Assembly: GCF_018100925.1 (NCBI RefSeq) | Contig: NZ_JAGJEH010000004.1 | Span: forward strand, 124,001 to 188,000 | DNA: 64,000 nt | Reading direction: 5' to 3' | Source: Pseudoalteromonas luteoviolacea | GTDB lineage: Bacteria > Pseudomonadota > Gammaproteobacteria > Enterobacterales > Alteromonadaceae | Shown here: piece after piece, positions 55,615-64,000 of the stretch | Position numbering within the stretch: the stretch's first letter is position 1 | Layout: each line of letters opens with the position of its first letter | Translations under genes and position numbers: made by a program | Notes under the pieces: generated by a model | Told to the model about the DNA's origin: nothing | What the model saw: only the letters and a program-made list of their open reading frames with translations | Database searches by the model: none

Positions 55615-56243
55615 AGCTGTAAGCCTCCTTTAAATTTTCTAAACGTTCTCTCTTACTGATAGTAAAACGCAAAAACTCTGCCCTATTCTAAACTTCATTC
55701 TGACATCATAAATTTCAATAATAGTGCTTGCTAATTTATCACCGTTAACCCAATAAAGTTGAGGCCGATATTTGTTAAAGCCGACAATAGAAAAAAGAAA
55801 GCCAACATTATTCAGCAAAGAACTTTTAGGTCATTGTTGTAGTTATGGTTACACTTATATTGATTGAATGGGGTAAAGATAAAAAATAGGCACCTAATTA
55901 CCTGATTATTTGCCTAGCTTATATAAAGAAGTTCTGTGCTAGTTGTTGTAGTTAAACCCCTAAACACTGGGCCTTGAAACAGGATCAGGATGACTAAAAG
56001 GGCATATTTTGCTCGGTTACAGAATTCATCATACTTGGCTAAGTTCGTCATCCCGGACTGACTCCGGGATCCATGTAAAGCGTATAACAAGTACATATAA
56101 TATTGTGAAAAGTGAGGCGTATCACCTTGCGAAAAGAAATGTACTCACTGTGCTTGCAGTCATTAACCCTTTGCACCCTACTTGATAATTATCTGTTTTT
56201 AAAGCAAACTCATCCTACCTCTTTATAAATATAAGGAAAGAGT
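55615..56243. other. Intergenic region with a REP-like palindrome
   Basis: About 630 bases. It holds a palindrome at 56050-56070 (listed separately) whose leftward translation gives a spurious 60-codon frame. No gene was supported. Confidence 0.5.
56050..56070. repeat. REP-like palindrome
   Basis: ATCCCGGA-CTGAC-TCCGGGAT, an 8-bp perfect stem with 5-base loop, inside CGTCATCCCGGACTG...CCGGGATCCATG. This 'GTCATCCCGG...CCGGGATCC' form is a widespread intergenic repeat in proteobacteria. Only one copy is in the window. Confidence 0.65.
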
Positions 56244-58898
56244 ATGGATACTGAGTTGTTTTCCTTTGCGTTTAATCTATTTTTGTTTATTGGTGTAGTC
56301 ATTGCACTTAAAGATCGTGGTCAGATCAAAGAGCTCATTCAAAAAGTCACACATCTTCAAAAAATTATCGACTTTCAGACTGCACAAATCGACAAGCTCA
56401 AACAAGCAATACACGAGCAAGCACCTGAGCAATCATCAACAAATGTACAGGCACCGACGGAACAAGCAACTGTAGCTCCTCCCAGACAAATCCAGGCTAC
56501 TGAAATTGACCAGTCACACAAATCGACTATTTCCCAATCGATTACTCCGAAGCCTCCAAAGCGACCGGTTAAAAGCCAATTTTCACTGCCTGAATTTAAT
56601 TTAGATTCCCTTCTAAAAGGCAATGGTATTTTTTGGTTAGGCGCACTTATTTTATCCATCGGTGGTGTATTTCTCGCCAAATATTCAATTGAAGCAGGCC
56701 TTATGCCACCAGCTGTGCGTGTTGTTTTAGGTGCTTTATTTGGCTGTGCATTAGTGTCAGGAGCCGAACTGGTCAACCGCTTTAAAACTAAGCTCAACGT
56801 CAATACGCCTTATATCTCTGCTGCACTTGCCAGTGGTGGTGTTATTACTTGTTTTGCTATGGTTCTAGTGTCGTTTAATCACTATCACTTTCTACCTGCC
56901 AACCTCGCCTTTGTCTTTTTAGCTGTTATTGCGCTGTGCGCAACCTATTTGGCGCTGCGCTTTGGGCCTGTGCTTGCTGGAATTGGGATCATCGGTGCGT
57001 ATGCCGTGCCAGCACTTGTCTCGACCGGATCTAATAATATCGGAGCGCTTTTACTCTATGTGGCTTTTGTGTCTGTATCTGCAGTATGGGTTGCAGACTA
57101 CGTCAGACAAAAGTGGTTGTGGTGGCAAAGCTTTGTTGGCCATTGTGTTTGGTTTGTCGGTGCCATTGTTTTGGGTGATAAAGGTGATTTTGCTGCTGTT
57201 ACCCTCTTCACTGTTGCTACCCTGTATTTTTATGTGCTCTCAAACCTACTTGGCTGGCGACTGAATTTAACCATGCACAATCCACTTCCCATTAAGTCAT
57301 TGTTGATGGCAAGAAGGGAACAAGTCGCGACCCTCATCACCCTATTCTTGTTTGCCATTTACCTGATATTTTCACCTGTATTCAGTCACATGGTCATAGC
57401 AGCTTTAATTGTTACAGCCATCACTTTCGCTTCAGCTTACAGGCATAGTGCCTTAGATACTTGGCCATATTTGGCACTGTGTTTTGCGTTAATTATGTTT
57501 AGCAATATGCATCACAAAGTAGATTTTAATGACATCCTTTATCCATTTACTGGTAAATATTTGTTTATTCAAATAGCCGCATTGTTAGGAATGGCATTCA
57601 GTGTGCTTATGATTAAACGTGACGCAGTACGCCACGCTTATTTACTATTACTTGTGTTAGTACCGCTTAGCCTATTTGGGGTAAGCTATATTTCACTACC
57701 CGTAGACAGTGATACTACCCTTTACCCTGTTTGGGCTTTTGAACTCCTGCTTATCGCCGCAGTCGCAGCACTTGCCGCTGCAAAATCATCAATGCCTTTG
57801 CAACGAGTGACATTTTTAGTGTTGGCAAATGCCATGCTGACCTTGTGTTTGACCATGTTGTTATCGGCAAGTACGCTGACCTTGGCCATAGCAGCGCAAG
57901 TCGCATCCATGAGCTATTTAAGTTGGAAGTACAAGGTTGAGCTCCCTGATTGGCTATACAAAGTAGCCTTATTAGTTGTGGTTGCTCGATTATCTGTGGC
58001 CCCTTGGGCACTTGACTATAAACATGAAACCATTTTAGGTATCCATTGGACACTCATCGTCTACCCAATTGCGCTGGCTTTAGTTTGGTTTGCAGCAAAA
58101 TATAATCCATCCAAGGTGCTTAATACTTGGTTTATGGGCGTGTTTATTCACTTATGTGCGCTACTTGTCACCACCGAAACCAGCTATTTACTAGTTGGGG
58201 ATTATCCTGACTTTGATAATTTAAGTTATCAAGAAGGCATCGTTTTATCCTTAAACTGGTTAATTTTGGCAGGTGTATACTATTGGCGCAGTCAGTTTAC
58301 ACAAAACCTACACAAACTATACATGATTGGTGGCAGCATATTACTCGGTGCAAATGGCCTGATACATGTGCAATTCTCGTTGTTTGAAAGCCCGTTTATA
58401 CACAGTCAACACGTAGGCGGATATGTTATAAACTGGTTGTGGATCCAATGGCTTGCACCTGTATTATGCCTGTATGGGTTTATACACTTTAAGCTAGTTA
58501 AAGCGCACTTTAACCGTTTTATTTATGTGGCGATGGCCATACTTGGCTTTATGTTTATCAACGGTGAAATACGCACCTTATTTAATGATGGCTTCATCAA
58601 TTGGCATTTGGGGATGGAAGAAGCGGAGCTATACACTTATTCGATTGTCTGGTTATTGATCTCAACCACAACAATTTTTGTCGCGCAGCACTTTAATCAT
58701 AAGCACTTAATCAATATTGGCTTTATCGGTCTAGCCATGGTGATTTTAAAAGCCTTTATGGTCGATATGTCTAATCTTGAGGGGCTGCTCAGAGCCTTAT
58801 CATTCATAGGCTTAGGCTTATGTTTGGTGGGTGTGGGTTGGCTATTTCAAAAAATGCAGCCCAAGTCCGCTGCTAGCGTTTCAGGCAAAGAGAGTTAA
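56244..58898 (+). CDS. DUF2339 giant multi-pass membrane protein
   Basis: 884 residues with AAGGAA upstream. It begins with one helix and a cytoplasmic coiled-coil segment (about 25-58), a low-complexity Gln/Thr/Pro-rich linker (about 58-110), then some twenty or more transmembrane helices to the end. GNGIFWLGALILSIGGVFLAKYSIEAGLMPPAVRV (about 128-162) is the DUF2339 signature. Function unknown; sometimes linked to envelope maintenance. Strong terminator downstream. Confidence 0.87.
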   Translation: MDTELFSFAFNLFLFIGVVIALKDRGQIKELIQKVTHLQKIIDFQTAQIDKLKQAIHEQAPEQSSTNVQAPTEQATVAPPRQIQATEIDQSHKSTISQSITPKPPKRPVKSQFSLPEFNLDSLLKGNGIFWLGALILSIGGVFLAKYSIEAGLMPPAVRVVLGALFGCALVSGAELVNRFKTKLNVNTPYISAALASGGVITCFAMVLVSFNHYHFLPANLAFVFLAVIALCATYLALRFGPVLAGIGIIGAYAVPALVSTGSNNIGALLLYVAFVSVSAVWVADYVRQKWLWWQSFVGHCVWFVGAIVLGDKGDFAAVTLFTVATLYFYVLSNLLGWRLNLTMHNPLPIKSLLMARREQVATLITLFLFAIYLIFSPVFSHMVIAALIVTAITFASAYRHSALDTWPYLALCFALIMFSNMHHKVDFNDILYPFTGKYLFIQIAALLGMAFSVLMIKRDAVRHAYLLLLVLVPLSLFGVSYISLPVDSDTTLYPVWAFELLLIAAVAALAAAKSSMPLQRVTFLVLANAMLTLCLTMLLSASTLTLAIAAQVASMSYLSWKYKVELPDWLYKVALLVVVARLSVAPWALDYKHETILGIHWTLIVYPIALALVWFAAKYNPSKVLNTWFMGVFIHLCALLVTTETSYLLVGDYPDFDNLSYQEGIVLSLNWLILAGVYYWRSQFTQNLHKLYMIGGSILLGANGLIHVQFSLFESPFIHSQHVGGYVINWLWIQWLAPVLCLYGFIHFKLVKAHFNRFIYVAMAILGFMFINGEIRTLFNDGFINWHLGMEEAELYTYSIVWLLISTTTIFVAQHFNHKHLINIGFIGLAMVILKAFMVDMSNLEGLLRALSFIGLGLCLVGVGWLFQKMQPKSAASVSGKES

Positions 58899-58912
58899 TT
58901 GCCAGCAATCAT

Positions 58913-58940
58913 AAGCGAGTGCAGGTCACTCGCTTTTTTT
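58913..58940 (+). terminator. Terminator of the DUF2339 gene
   Basis: A 9-bp stem AAGCGAGTG/CACTCGCTT with a CAGGT loop and seven T's: a classic rho-independent terminator. Confidence 0.95.
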
Positions 58941-58954
58941 CAATCACAAAAAGA

Positions 58955-59842
58955 TTAACTTGAACTTTTATTTTTACTGGGCAGGACTTCTGAAAAACCG
59001 TCATCATACAAGTCAATCACACTTTCAAACCCATATTGCGGGGTCCAACCCAATTCGCTTTGCGCCTTAGCTGAGTCATAAACTCTGTCTAAGGTTTGTG
59101 GTAAAGACCAACCACGCTGTTTAAACAGCGCCACCAGTTTTGGTGATCGTGCGCGTAAAACGGCCTCACAATCGTAAAATAATTGCTCACAGCAACTTAA
59201 ATCGAACGGTGTTTTCCCTGAAATAATAAAACGATTAAAACCTGGCAACGCTTTTTCAATGGCACTGCGGTGCGCAGACGCCACATCTCGGTAGTCAATT
59301 CCTCGATTTAACCGATACAGTGCCATTTGCTCAACTGGCTCTGGGAAACATCTCGACATTTGTAGTACAGTCACGGCGAAAGCAAACTCATTGCTTATCG
59401 CCCTAAGTGCTTTTTCCGCCTCAATTTTAGTATGATGGTAGATAGTTTTAGGTAAAGGTTTTGTCTGCTCTGTCACCCACCCTACTCGACCATTCGGCGT
59501 GCTTGCATGCCCGTATAACGCTGTGGTACTGGTAAACACGAACTGCTTTACACCATAGGCGATGGCAAGCTCTGCTAATTTTATAGTCGCCAAAACATTC
59601 ACGTCATGAAACATCTCGTCACTCATATGACCGATATGCGGCGCATGGAGTGCCGCGGTATGCACAACCACATCAACCCCTTCAAGTGCCTGTTGTAAAA
59701 GTGCTTCATCTCGAATATCTCCAATAAAATCTGCGGTTGAACAAGGTGTGCTATCCAAGCCCACAACCTGATATGTGTGTGCCAAATTAATATAAATGGC
59801 TCGACCAACGCGTCCAGCGGAGCCTGTAACTAAAACCTTCAT
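58955..59842 (-). CDS. NAD-dependent epimerase/dehydratase (extended SDR)
   Basis: 295 residues. The Rossmann nucleotide motif is VTGSAGRVGRAI (4-15; G-x-x-G-x-x-G type), with DSTP after beta-2, DVVVHTAALHAPHIG and the catalytic YHHTKIEAE (Y-x-x-x-K). The fold is that of nucleotide-sugar epimerases, but there is no sugar operon nearby, so the substrate is open. The gene is convergent with DUF2339. No clear ribosome binding site. Confidence 0.87.
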   Translation of the reverse strand: MKVLVTGSAGRVGRAIYINLAHTYQVVGLDSTPCSTADFIGDIRDEALLQQALEGVDVVVHTAALHAPHIGHMSDEMFHDVNVLATIKLAELAIAYGVKQFVFTSTTALYGHASTPNGRVGWVTEQTKPLPKTIYHHTKIEAEKALRAISNEFAFAVTVLQMSRCFPEPVEQMALYRLNRGIDYRDVASAHRSAIEKALPGFNRFIISGKTPFDLSCCEQLFYDCEAVLRARSPKLVALFKQRGWSLPQTLDRVYDSAKAQSELGWTPQYGFESVIDLYDDGFSEVLPSKNKSSS

Positions 59843-59887
59843 AAACCACTCAGTGTGACTATCATTGCTTTTATTGTAACAAACGAA

Positions 59888-59911
59888 AAAGGGCCTTTAA
59901 ATCGGCCCTTT
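59888..59911 (-). terminator. Terminator of the bioBFCD operon
   Basis: Stem AAAGGGCC/GGCCCTTT with an 8-base loop. Read leftward it is followed by TTCGTTTG. It lies 88 bases past the bioD stop. Confidence 0.75.
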
Positions 59912-59998
59912 ACTTAGTTTAATTCGTGTATCGTCTTTCTCGGCTTCAGTTTAGGCGACTGACAAGAATAAGGTCTTATCTCGCAAAATATGGCCGAG

Positions 59999-60676
59999 CT
60001 ATACCCCAAGTAAGCTATTGAGTGCAGAATGCACTTGCATCTTGGCTTTTTCTTCAGTGTAAGGTGTAACCGCCAAAAGCGGAAAGTTGAGCCGTTGCTT
60101 TAACGTCTCAAGGTTTGCGTCGTACTCGGCCATGTTTGGGTCAATTTGATTGGCAATCCAGCCAACACATTTTGCACCTGAAGCCTCAATAGCTTGCGCT
60201 GTCAAAAACGCATGATTTAAACAACCAAGTTTCATGCCGACAACCAAAATTACAGGTAGGTTTTGCTCCGCAACCCACGTTGACAAAAAATCCTCGTCAT
60301 TGATAGGTAACGCCCAGCCACCAGCCCCTTCTACTAAGGTAAACTCAGCACCTAGTGTAGAAACATCAGCCAGTTTATTGGTCAAATCCTGCTTTGAAAT
60401 ATGCACACCTGCTCGACTTGCAGCGATATGCGGCGCAATCGGTGGTGCAAAGCAAAACGGATTAATTTGCTCATAGGTGCCGTGTACATTTGCCGCTTCC
60501 ATTAAAGTTAAAGCATCTTCGTTGACCAGCTCGCCAAACGCTTCTTCAGCACCAGCGGCAATGGGCTTAAAACCAAGTGCCTTTTTCTTTTTTGAGACGA
60601 GATACTTAAGCAGCAAACTCGTGACATACGTTTTGCCAACTTCAGTATCTGTGCCGGTAATAAAAAACTGACTCAT
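59999..60676 (-). CDS. bioD: Dethiobiotin synthetase
   Basis: 225 residues. Makes dethiobiotin from DAPA, CO2 and ATP. The P-loop GTDTEVGKT (8-16), VEGAGGWALPIND (substrate/ATP site) and the C-terminal fold are intact. Last gene of bioB-bioF-bioC-bioD; its ATG overlaps the bioC stop by one base, so translation is coupled. Confidence 0.96.
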   Translation of the reverse strand: MSQFFITGTDTEVGKTYVTSLLLKYLVSKKKKALGFKPIAAGAEEAFGELVNEDALTLMEAANVHGTYEQINPFCFAPPIAPHIAASRAGVHISKQDLTNKLADVSTLGAEFTLVEGAGGWALPINDEDFLSTWVAEQNLPVILVVGMKLGCLNHAFLTAQAIEASGAKCVGWIANQIDPNMAEYDANLETLKQRLNFPLLAVTPYTEEKAKMQVHSALNSLLGV

Positions 60677-61428
60677 TATTTTGTTAACTCCAAAAATGCC
60701 ACTTCGTAACTAACATGGGCGAAGCCATCGACTAACGGATAAGCTTTTAACAAAGCCTGATAACTTTCTTTACCTACTAAGCCACGGCGCGTATCCGCAT
60801 TGTTTAACTGGTTTGCACCTATGCTTTTAACCGATTTAAGTGCCTCGCGTGGAGTGTTATAAATATCCACCAAGCAACGTTTGCTCATCGAGCGGATCGA
60901 AAACCCAGCTTGCCTTGCTATCTGCTGTATGTCCTCAAATCGCGTGAATTGGTTGACATGACAATGACCATCTACCCCCTGCCAAGCTTTGGCAATTTCA
61001 CGTAACGAACCATCAATAACAATGGATAAATGCGCACTGCCACCAGCCTTTAACACGGTATTCAAACGGCTAAATAATGTTGGTAAATCACTGCTCCACT
61101 GCATCGCAAAATTACTAAACACACATTCCACAGACTCAGCTTGCAAAGGCAATGCATCCATATCCGCGCACACTTTCATGGCGGATGCTGGCCCTTGCTT
61201 TAACATGCCTTCGCTCAGGTCCAAAGCCACTAAAGTATCGCACTTTTGTGACAACACACCATGATGCTGCATAGGCCCTGCACCTAAATCCAACATAGTG
61301 TTGTAACGACGGTTTAAACCCGCAAACAGGATTTCGGCAGAGCGTTGTTGCACGTTGGCGTGCTTAATATACTGTGCAGACGCGCGTGAGAACTTATGTG
61401 CAATATTCAGTTTTAACACAGCACTCAT
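60676..61428 (-). CDS. bioC: Malonyl-ACP O-methyltransferase
   Basis: 250 residues. Methylates malonyl-ACP (SAM-dependent) so that fatty-acid synthesis can build the pimeloyl chain. N-terminal FSRASAQYIKHANVQQRSAE, the SAM motif MLDLGAGPMQHHG (45-57), VALDLSEGML and FSNFAMQWSSDLP are all typical of BioC. Overlaps bioF by four bases and bioD by one. The matching BioH esterase is elsewhere. Confidence 0.93.
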   Translation of the reverse strand: MSAVLKLNIAHKFSRASAQYIKHANVQQRSAEILFAGLNRRYNTMLDLGAGPMQHHGVLSQKCDTLVALDLSEGMLKQGPASAMKVCADMDALPLQAESVECVFSNFAMQWSSDLPTLFSRLNTVLKAGGSAHLSIVIDGSLREIAKAWQGVDGHCHVNQFTRFEDIQQIARQAGFSIRSMSKRCLVDIYNTPREALKSVKSIGANQLNNADTRRGLVGKESYQALLKAYPLVDGFAHVSYEVAFLELTK

Positions 61429-62558
61429 ACAACCTCCTTAAGGCACTGCACCAAGTATTCGATGTCAGCTTGCTGGTGTGCTGCGGTGAGGGTCACACGC
61501 AATCTAGCAGTATTGTGTGGCACCGTTGGCGGTCTAATCGCGGTCAGCCAAATCCCTTTTTGTGCAAGGCGTTGCTGAGCATTTAGCGTGCTTTGCGCAT
61601 CACCCAATACAATAGGCTGAATCGCACTATTTGACGCTTGTACAGGAATGCCCGCATCGCCACAAATCGCTTTAAATTGCGCAATGTGGCGATGTAGTGC
61701 CTCACGAGCGCTATGACTATCGCATAGTCGCTCTAGCTGCGTCGATGCAATCTCAGCTAAAGCTGGTGACATGGCCGTTGAGTAGGTGTATTCACGATTA
61801 AACTGTACCATGTAATCAATCACCCGCTTGCTTGAGAGCACAGCAGCGCCTTGACACCCCATGGCTTTACCAAAAGTGATGACCAAAATATCTGGCCTCA
61901 CATTGGACTCAACAGAGCCTAAACCATTTTCACCGCACACCCCGAAACTGTGCGCATCATCAATCATCAACCAAGCACTGTGGGTATCAGCCAAAGACTT
62001 CAGCTCATGCAACGGCGCGCCATCGCCATCCATTGAGAAAATACCTTCACTGACAATAAGCTTGTTTTGGGCGCGTGTTTTTTCCAAACGCGCGCGCAAA
62101 TGACCCATGTCGTTGTGATTAAACCTGACCAGCTTAGCGCTGCTGTTCAGCCCACCATCGATGAGACTGGCATGATTGAGCTTGTCTTGAAACATAGCGC
62201 TATCTTGGCCAGCTTTATTATCATGAAATAAAGTGCTGAGCACACTAAAATTAGCGCCAAAGCCACTGGCAAACAGCATCGCCCGCTCATAGCCGAGCAA
62301 ATTACATAATTTGGCTTCTAGCAGTCGGTGAGTACGCTGATATCCAGTAACTAGTGCAGAGCTTTTGCTGCCAGCAACAAAGTCACCGGATACAGCTTGA
62401 TCTGCAAGCGCTAAATAATCATTACTGGCAAAGTTTAAGTACTGCTGCCCATCAACCTGGATATGACGAGCAGACACTTTATCTATGCAGATACGGCGAC
62501 GCTGTAGCGCGTCACGTGCTTTGTCTTCTAGCGCTTGATCTATAAATTCAAACGCCAT
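61425..62558 (-). CDS. bioF: 8-amino-7-oxononanoate synthase
   Basis: 377 residues. A PLP enzyme condensing pimeloyl-ACP with alanine. LNFASNDYLALA, DDAHSFGVCGENGLG and the Schiff-base Lys231 within ITFGKAMGCQGAAV are conserved. Starts one base after the bioB stop codon and overlaps bioC by four bases. Confidence 0.96.
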   Translation of the reverse strand: MAFEFIDQALEDKARDALQRRRICIDKVSARHIQVDGQQYLNFASNDYLALADQAVSGDFVAGSKSSALVTGYQRTHRLLEAKLCNLLGYERAMLFASGFGANFSVLSTLFHDNKAGQDSAMFQDKLNHASLIDGGLNSSAKLVRFNHNDMGHLRARLEKTRAQNKLIVSEGIFSMDGDGAPLHELKSLADTHSAWLMIDDAHSFGVCGENGLGSVESNVRPDILVITFGKAMGCQGAAVLSSKRVIDYMVQFNREYTYSTAMSPALAEIASTQLERLCDSHSAREALHRHIAQFKAICGDAGIPVQASNSAIQPIVLGDAQSTLNAQQRLAQKGIWLTAIRPPTVPHNTARLRVTLTAAHQQADIEYLVQCLKEVV

Positions 62559-63602
62559 TTATTTTGCTTCGTAGAATAGCTCTGACGTTGCTTTGTCTGC
62601 AATTGCAGAGTTTAAAGACGCTTCATACGCTTCATCTGAGTAATCTTCGCGCGTCTCTGGCTTCATACCTAACTTTTTAAGTAGGTTCATATCCGCATCT
62701 GCTTCAGGGTTTTCTGTGGTTAATAGCTTATCACCATAGAAAATCGAGTTTGCGCCAGCAAAGAAACACATTGACTGCATTTGCTCATTCATTGCTGTAC
62801 GACCAGCTGATAAACGCACATAGCTCTCTGGCATCATAATACGCGCCACAGCAATAGTACGGATAAACTCAAAATGATCTAAATCTTCCACATCTTCAAG
62901 TGGTGTACCTGCTACTTTTACTAGCATGTTGATTGGTACACTTTCAGGCTGTTTTGGTAAATTTGCTAACTGCATTAATAAACCGTAGCGGTCAGCTGCT
63001 TGCTCACCCATACCTACGATACCACCAGAACAAACCTTCATACCTGCATCGCGCACATGATCTATGGTATTTAGTCGGTCTGCGTAAGTACGTGTTGTGA
63101 TAATCTGCTCGTAATATTCAGGAGAGGTATCTAGGTTATGATTATAATAATCTAGACCAGCATTTCTTAGTGCATGTGCTTTTTCGTTGTCTAGCTTTCC
63201 TAGCGTCATACAAGTTTCTAGACCAAGTGCGCTAACTTCTTTAACCATTTTTTCAATGTATGGCATGTCTCTGTCTTTAGGATCTGACCAAGCAGCGCCC
63301 ATACAAAAACGGGTTGCGCCCTTCTCTTTAGCTAGTTTTGCTTGATTGACCACCTTTTCCACTTCCATCAGTCTTTCTCTTTCTAGGTCTGTTTTGTAAT
63401 GACCCGACTGCGGACAGTATTTACAATCTTCTGGACATGCACCTGTTTTGATCGACAGAAGAGTAGAGATCTGGACTTCATTTTGTTTGAAATTTTTGCG
63501 GTGTACACTCGCAGCATAAAAAAGTAAATCGTTGAAAGGCATTTCAAATAATGCTTTTACTTCTGCGTGTTTCCAATCGTGACGAACGATGCCATATTCC
63601 AT
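62559..63602 (-). CDS. bioB: Biotin synthase
   Basis: 347 residues. A radical-SAM enzyme inserting sulfur into dethiobiotin. The [4Fe-4S] motif C-x3-C-x2-C is Cys56, Cys60 and Cys63 in [16 protein letters not shown]; the [2Fe-2S] ligands include Cys in FCMGAAW and ETCMTLG, and Arg in VRLSAGR. First gene of the minus-strand bio operon, transcribed from the shared bioA-bioB region. Confidence 0.97.
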   Translation of the reverse strand: MEYGIVRHDWKHAEVKALFEMPFNDLLFYAASVHRKNFKQNEVQISTLLSIKTGACPEDCKYCPQSGHYKTDLERERLMEVEKVVNQAKLAKEKGATRFCMGAAWSDPKDRDMPYIEKMVKEVSALGLETCMTLGKLDNEKAHALRNAGLDYYNHNLDTSPEYYEQIITTRTYADRLNTIDHVRDAGMKVCSGGIVGMGEQAADRYGLLMQLANLPKQPESVPINMLVKVAGTPLEDVEDLDHFEFIRTIAVARIMMPESYVRLSAGRTAMNEQMQSMCFFAGANSIFYGDKLLTTENPEADADMNLLKKLGMKPETREDYSDEAYEASLNSAIADKATSELFYEAK

Positions 63603-63661
63603 AACTTAATCTCTTCTTTTTCTGGTTTTTTTTCGCCAGATAATTTGACGGTGATTGGCTT

Positions 63662-63689
63662 AGTCTACTTCTTGCTTTAGTATTGTCAA
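63662..63689 (-). promoter_or_regulatory. bioB promoter
   Basis: Read leftward: TTGACA (63689-63684), a 16-base spacer, then TAGACT (63667-63662). The -35 hexamer lies within the left half of the BirA-type operator. Confidence 0.6.
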
Positions 63690-63716
63690 CGAGTGATGAG
63701 CAAACAAGGTTTACAA
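63683..63716. promoter_or_regulatory. BirA-type biotin operator
   Basis: Half-sites TTGTCAACG (63683-63691) and GGTTTACAA (63708-63716), 16 bases apart; the reported consensus is TTGTAAACC-N14/15-GGTTTACAA, so the left half has two mismatches and the spacer is one base longer. It lies between divergent bioB and bioA, covers the bioB -35 and abuts the bioA ATG. A rightward TTGGCT-17-TAGTAT upstream could be the bioA promoter. Confidence 0.7.
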
Positions 63717-64000
63717 ATGAATAAAAATCAACCGATTGATCTCGATTTTGACAAGCAGCATATTTGGCACCCATATACATCGATGATTGATCCACTGCCT
63801 GTTTACCCAGTGACACACACAGACAAAAACCGGATCTTCCTAGAAACTGGTGAATCGTTGATCGATGGTATGGCATCATGGTGGAGCGCTTTACACGGTT
63901 ACAACCACCCCAAACTGGTAAAATCCATGACTGAGCAAGCTAGCCAAATGAGTCATGTGATGTTTGGCGGTATTACCCATGCACCAGCTGTAAACCTATG
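63717..64000 (+). CDS. bioA: Adenosylmethionine-8-amino-7-oxononanoate aminotransferase (partial)
   Basis: The first 94 codons, running off the window edge. Converts KAPA to DAPA using SAM as amino donor. Residues KQHIWHPYTSMIDP and DGMASWWSALHGYNHPKL are standard for BioA. AAGG precedes the ATG at 63717; an ATG 21 bases upstream is in frame but lies inside the operator. Divergent from bioBFCD. Confidence 0.95.
   Translation, partial: MNKNQPIDLDFDKQHIWHPYTSMIDPLPVYPVTHTDKNRIFLETGESLIDGMASWWSALHGYNHPKLVKSMTEQASQMSHVMFGGITHAPAVNL

Noticed and set aside
55914..56096. Minus-strand 60-codon frame
   Set aside because: It runs through the REP-like palindrome and has no ribosome binding site; the protein is low-information.
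63544..63879. Minus-strand 111-codon frame across the bioA-bioB control region
   Set aside because: It covers the operator, the bioB promoter and the bioA 5' end; clearly a shadow.

Overview
The window reads as about 64 kb of chromosome from a marine gammaproteobacterium of the order Alteromonadales, most likely Pseudoalteromonas. This is an inference from low G+C, the gene families present (DUF3080 and DUF3718 proteins, a DUF2339 giant membrane protein, RRF_GI, paired lipoprotein/secreted amidohydrolases), the ribE-norM and bioA/bioBFCD arrangements, and short double-glycine peptide genes of a type known from Pseudoalteromonas. No rRNA, CRISPR array, prophage or complete insertion sequence was seen.

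Layout. 1-7.5 kb: the tail of an esterase, an S41 peptidase relative, a large secreted M43 metalloprotease with PPC, PKD and GEVED domains, a GAF-GGDEF diguanylate cyclase and a small RRF_GI protein. 7.6-9.5 kb: a stand-alone NACHT NTPase, a candidate bacterial NLR-like defence gene. 9.8-14.1 kb: seven small single-function genes, all on the minus strand (DUF6265, PhzF, PPOX, VOC, GNAT, MazG-like and one unknown). 14.4-21.4 kb: a cyanovirin-type lectin, a chemoreceptor, a short RiPP-like precursor, DUF7000, GrpB, a membrane protein, a DUF1842 protein and a HAD phosphatase. 21.6-26.9 kb: a second RiPP-like precursor, the hutH-hutU histidine-utilisation operon and a divergent LysR regulator. 27.5-46.2 kb: an accessory stretch rich in secreted, lipoprotein and small membrane proteins of unknown role, with a third RiPP-like precursor, a membrane-anchored CadC-like regulator, and a small membrane gene split at a heptanucleotide repeat. 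46.5-59.8 kb: mainly housekeeping or conserved genes (two amidohydrolases, DUF3718, DUF445, a fructosamine-kinase-like protein lacking its catalytic aspartates, CPXCG, riboflavin synthase, MATE exporter, DUF3080, four tRNA-Val genes, DUF2339, an epimerase). 59.9-64 kb: the biotin locus, bioBFCD on the minus strand and bioA on the plus strand, with a BirA-type operator between them.

Working together. HutH and HutU carry out the first two steps of histidine breakdown. BioA, B, F, C and D cover pimeloyl-ACP priming and ring assembly of biotin under shared BirA control. The lipoprotein and membrane-protein genes at 31.2-32.1 kb and the two amidohydrolases look like two-gene operons. The most novel signals are three dispersed, solitary precursor peptides that share a lysine-rich leader and a GG site ahead of Cys/Ser/Thr-rich cores but have no modification enzymes nearby, the NACHT protein, the pseudokinase, the cysteine-poor CVNH lectin, and the repeat-interrupted membrane gene. 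Two of the three peptides are too short for usual ORF cut-offs and were found by translating intergenic sequence by hand.
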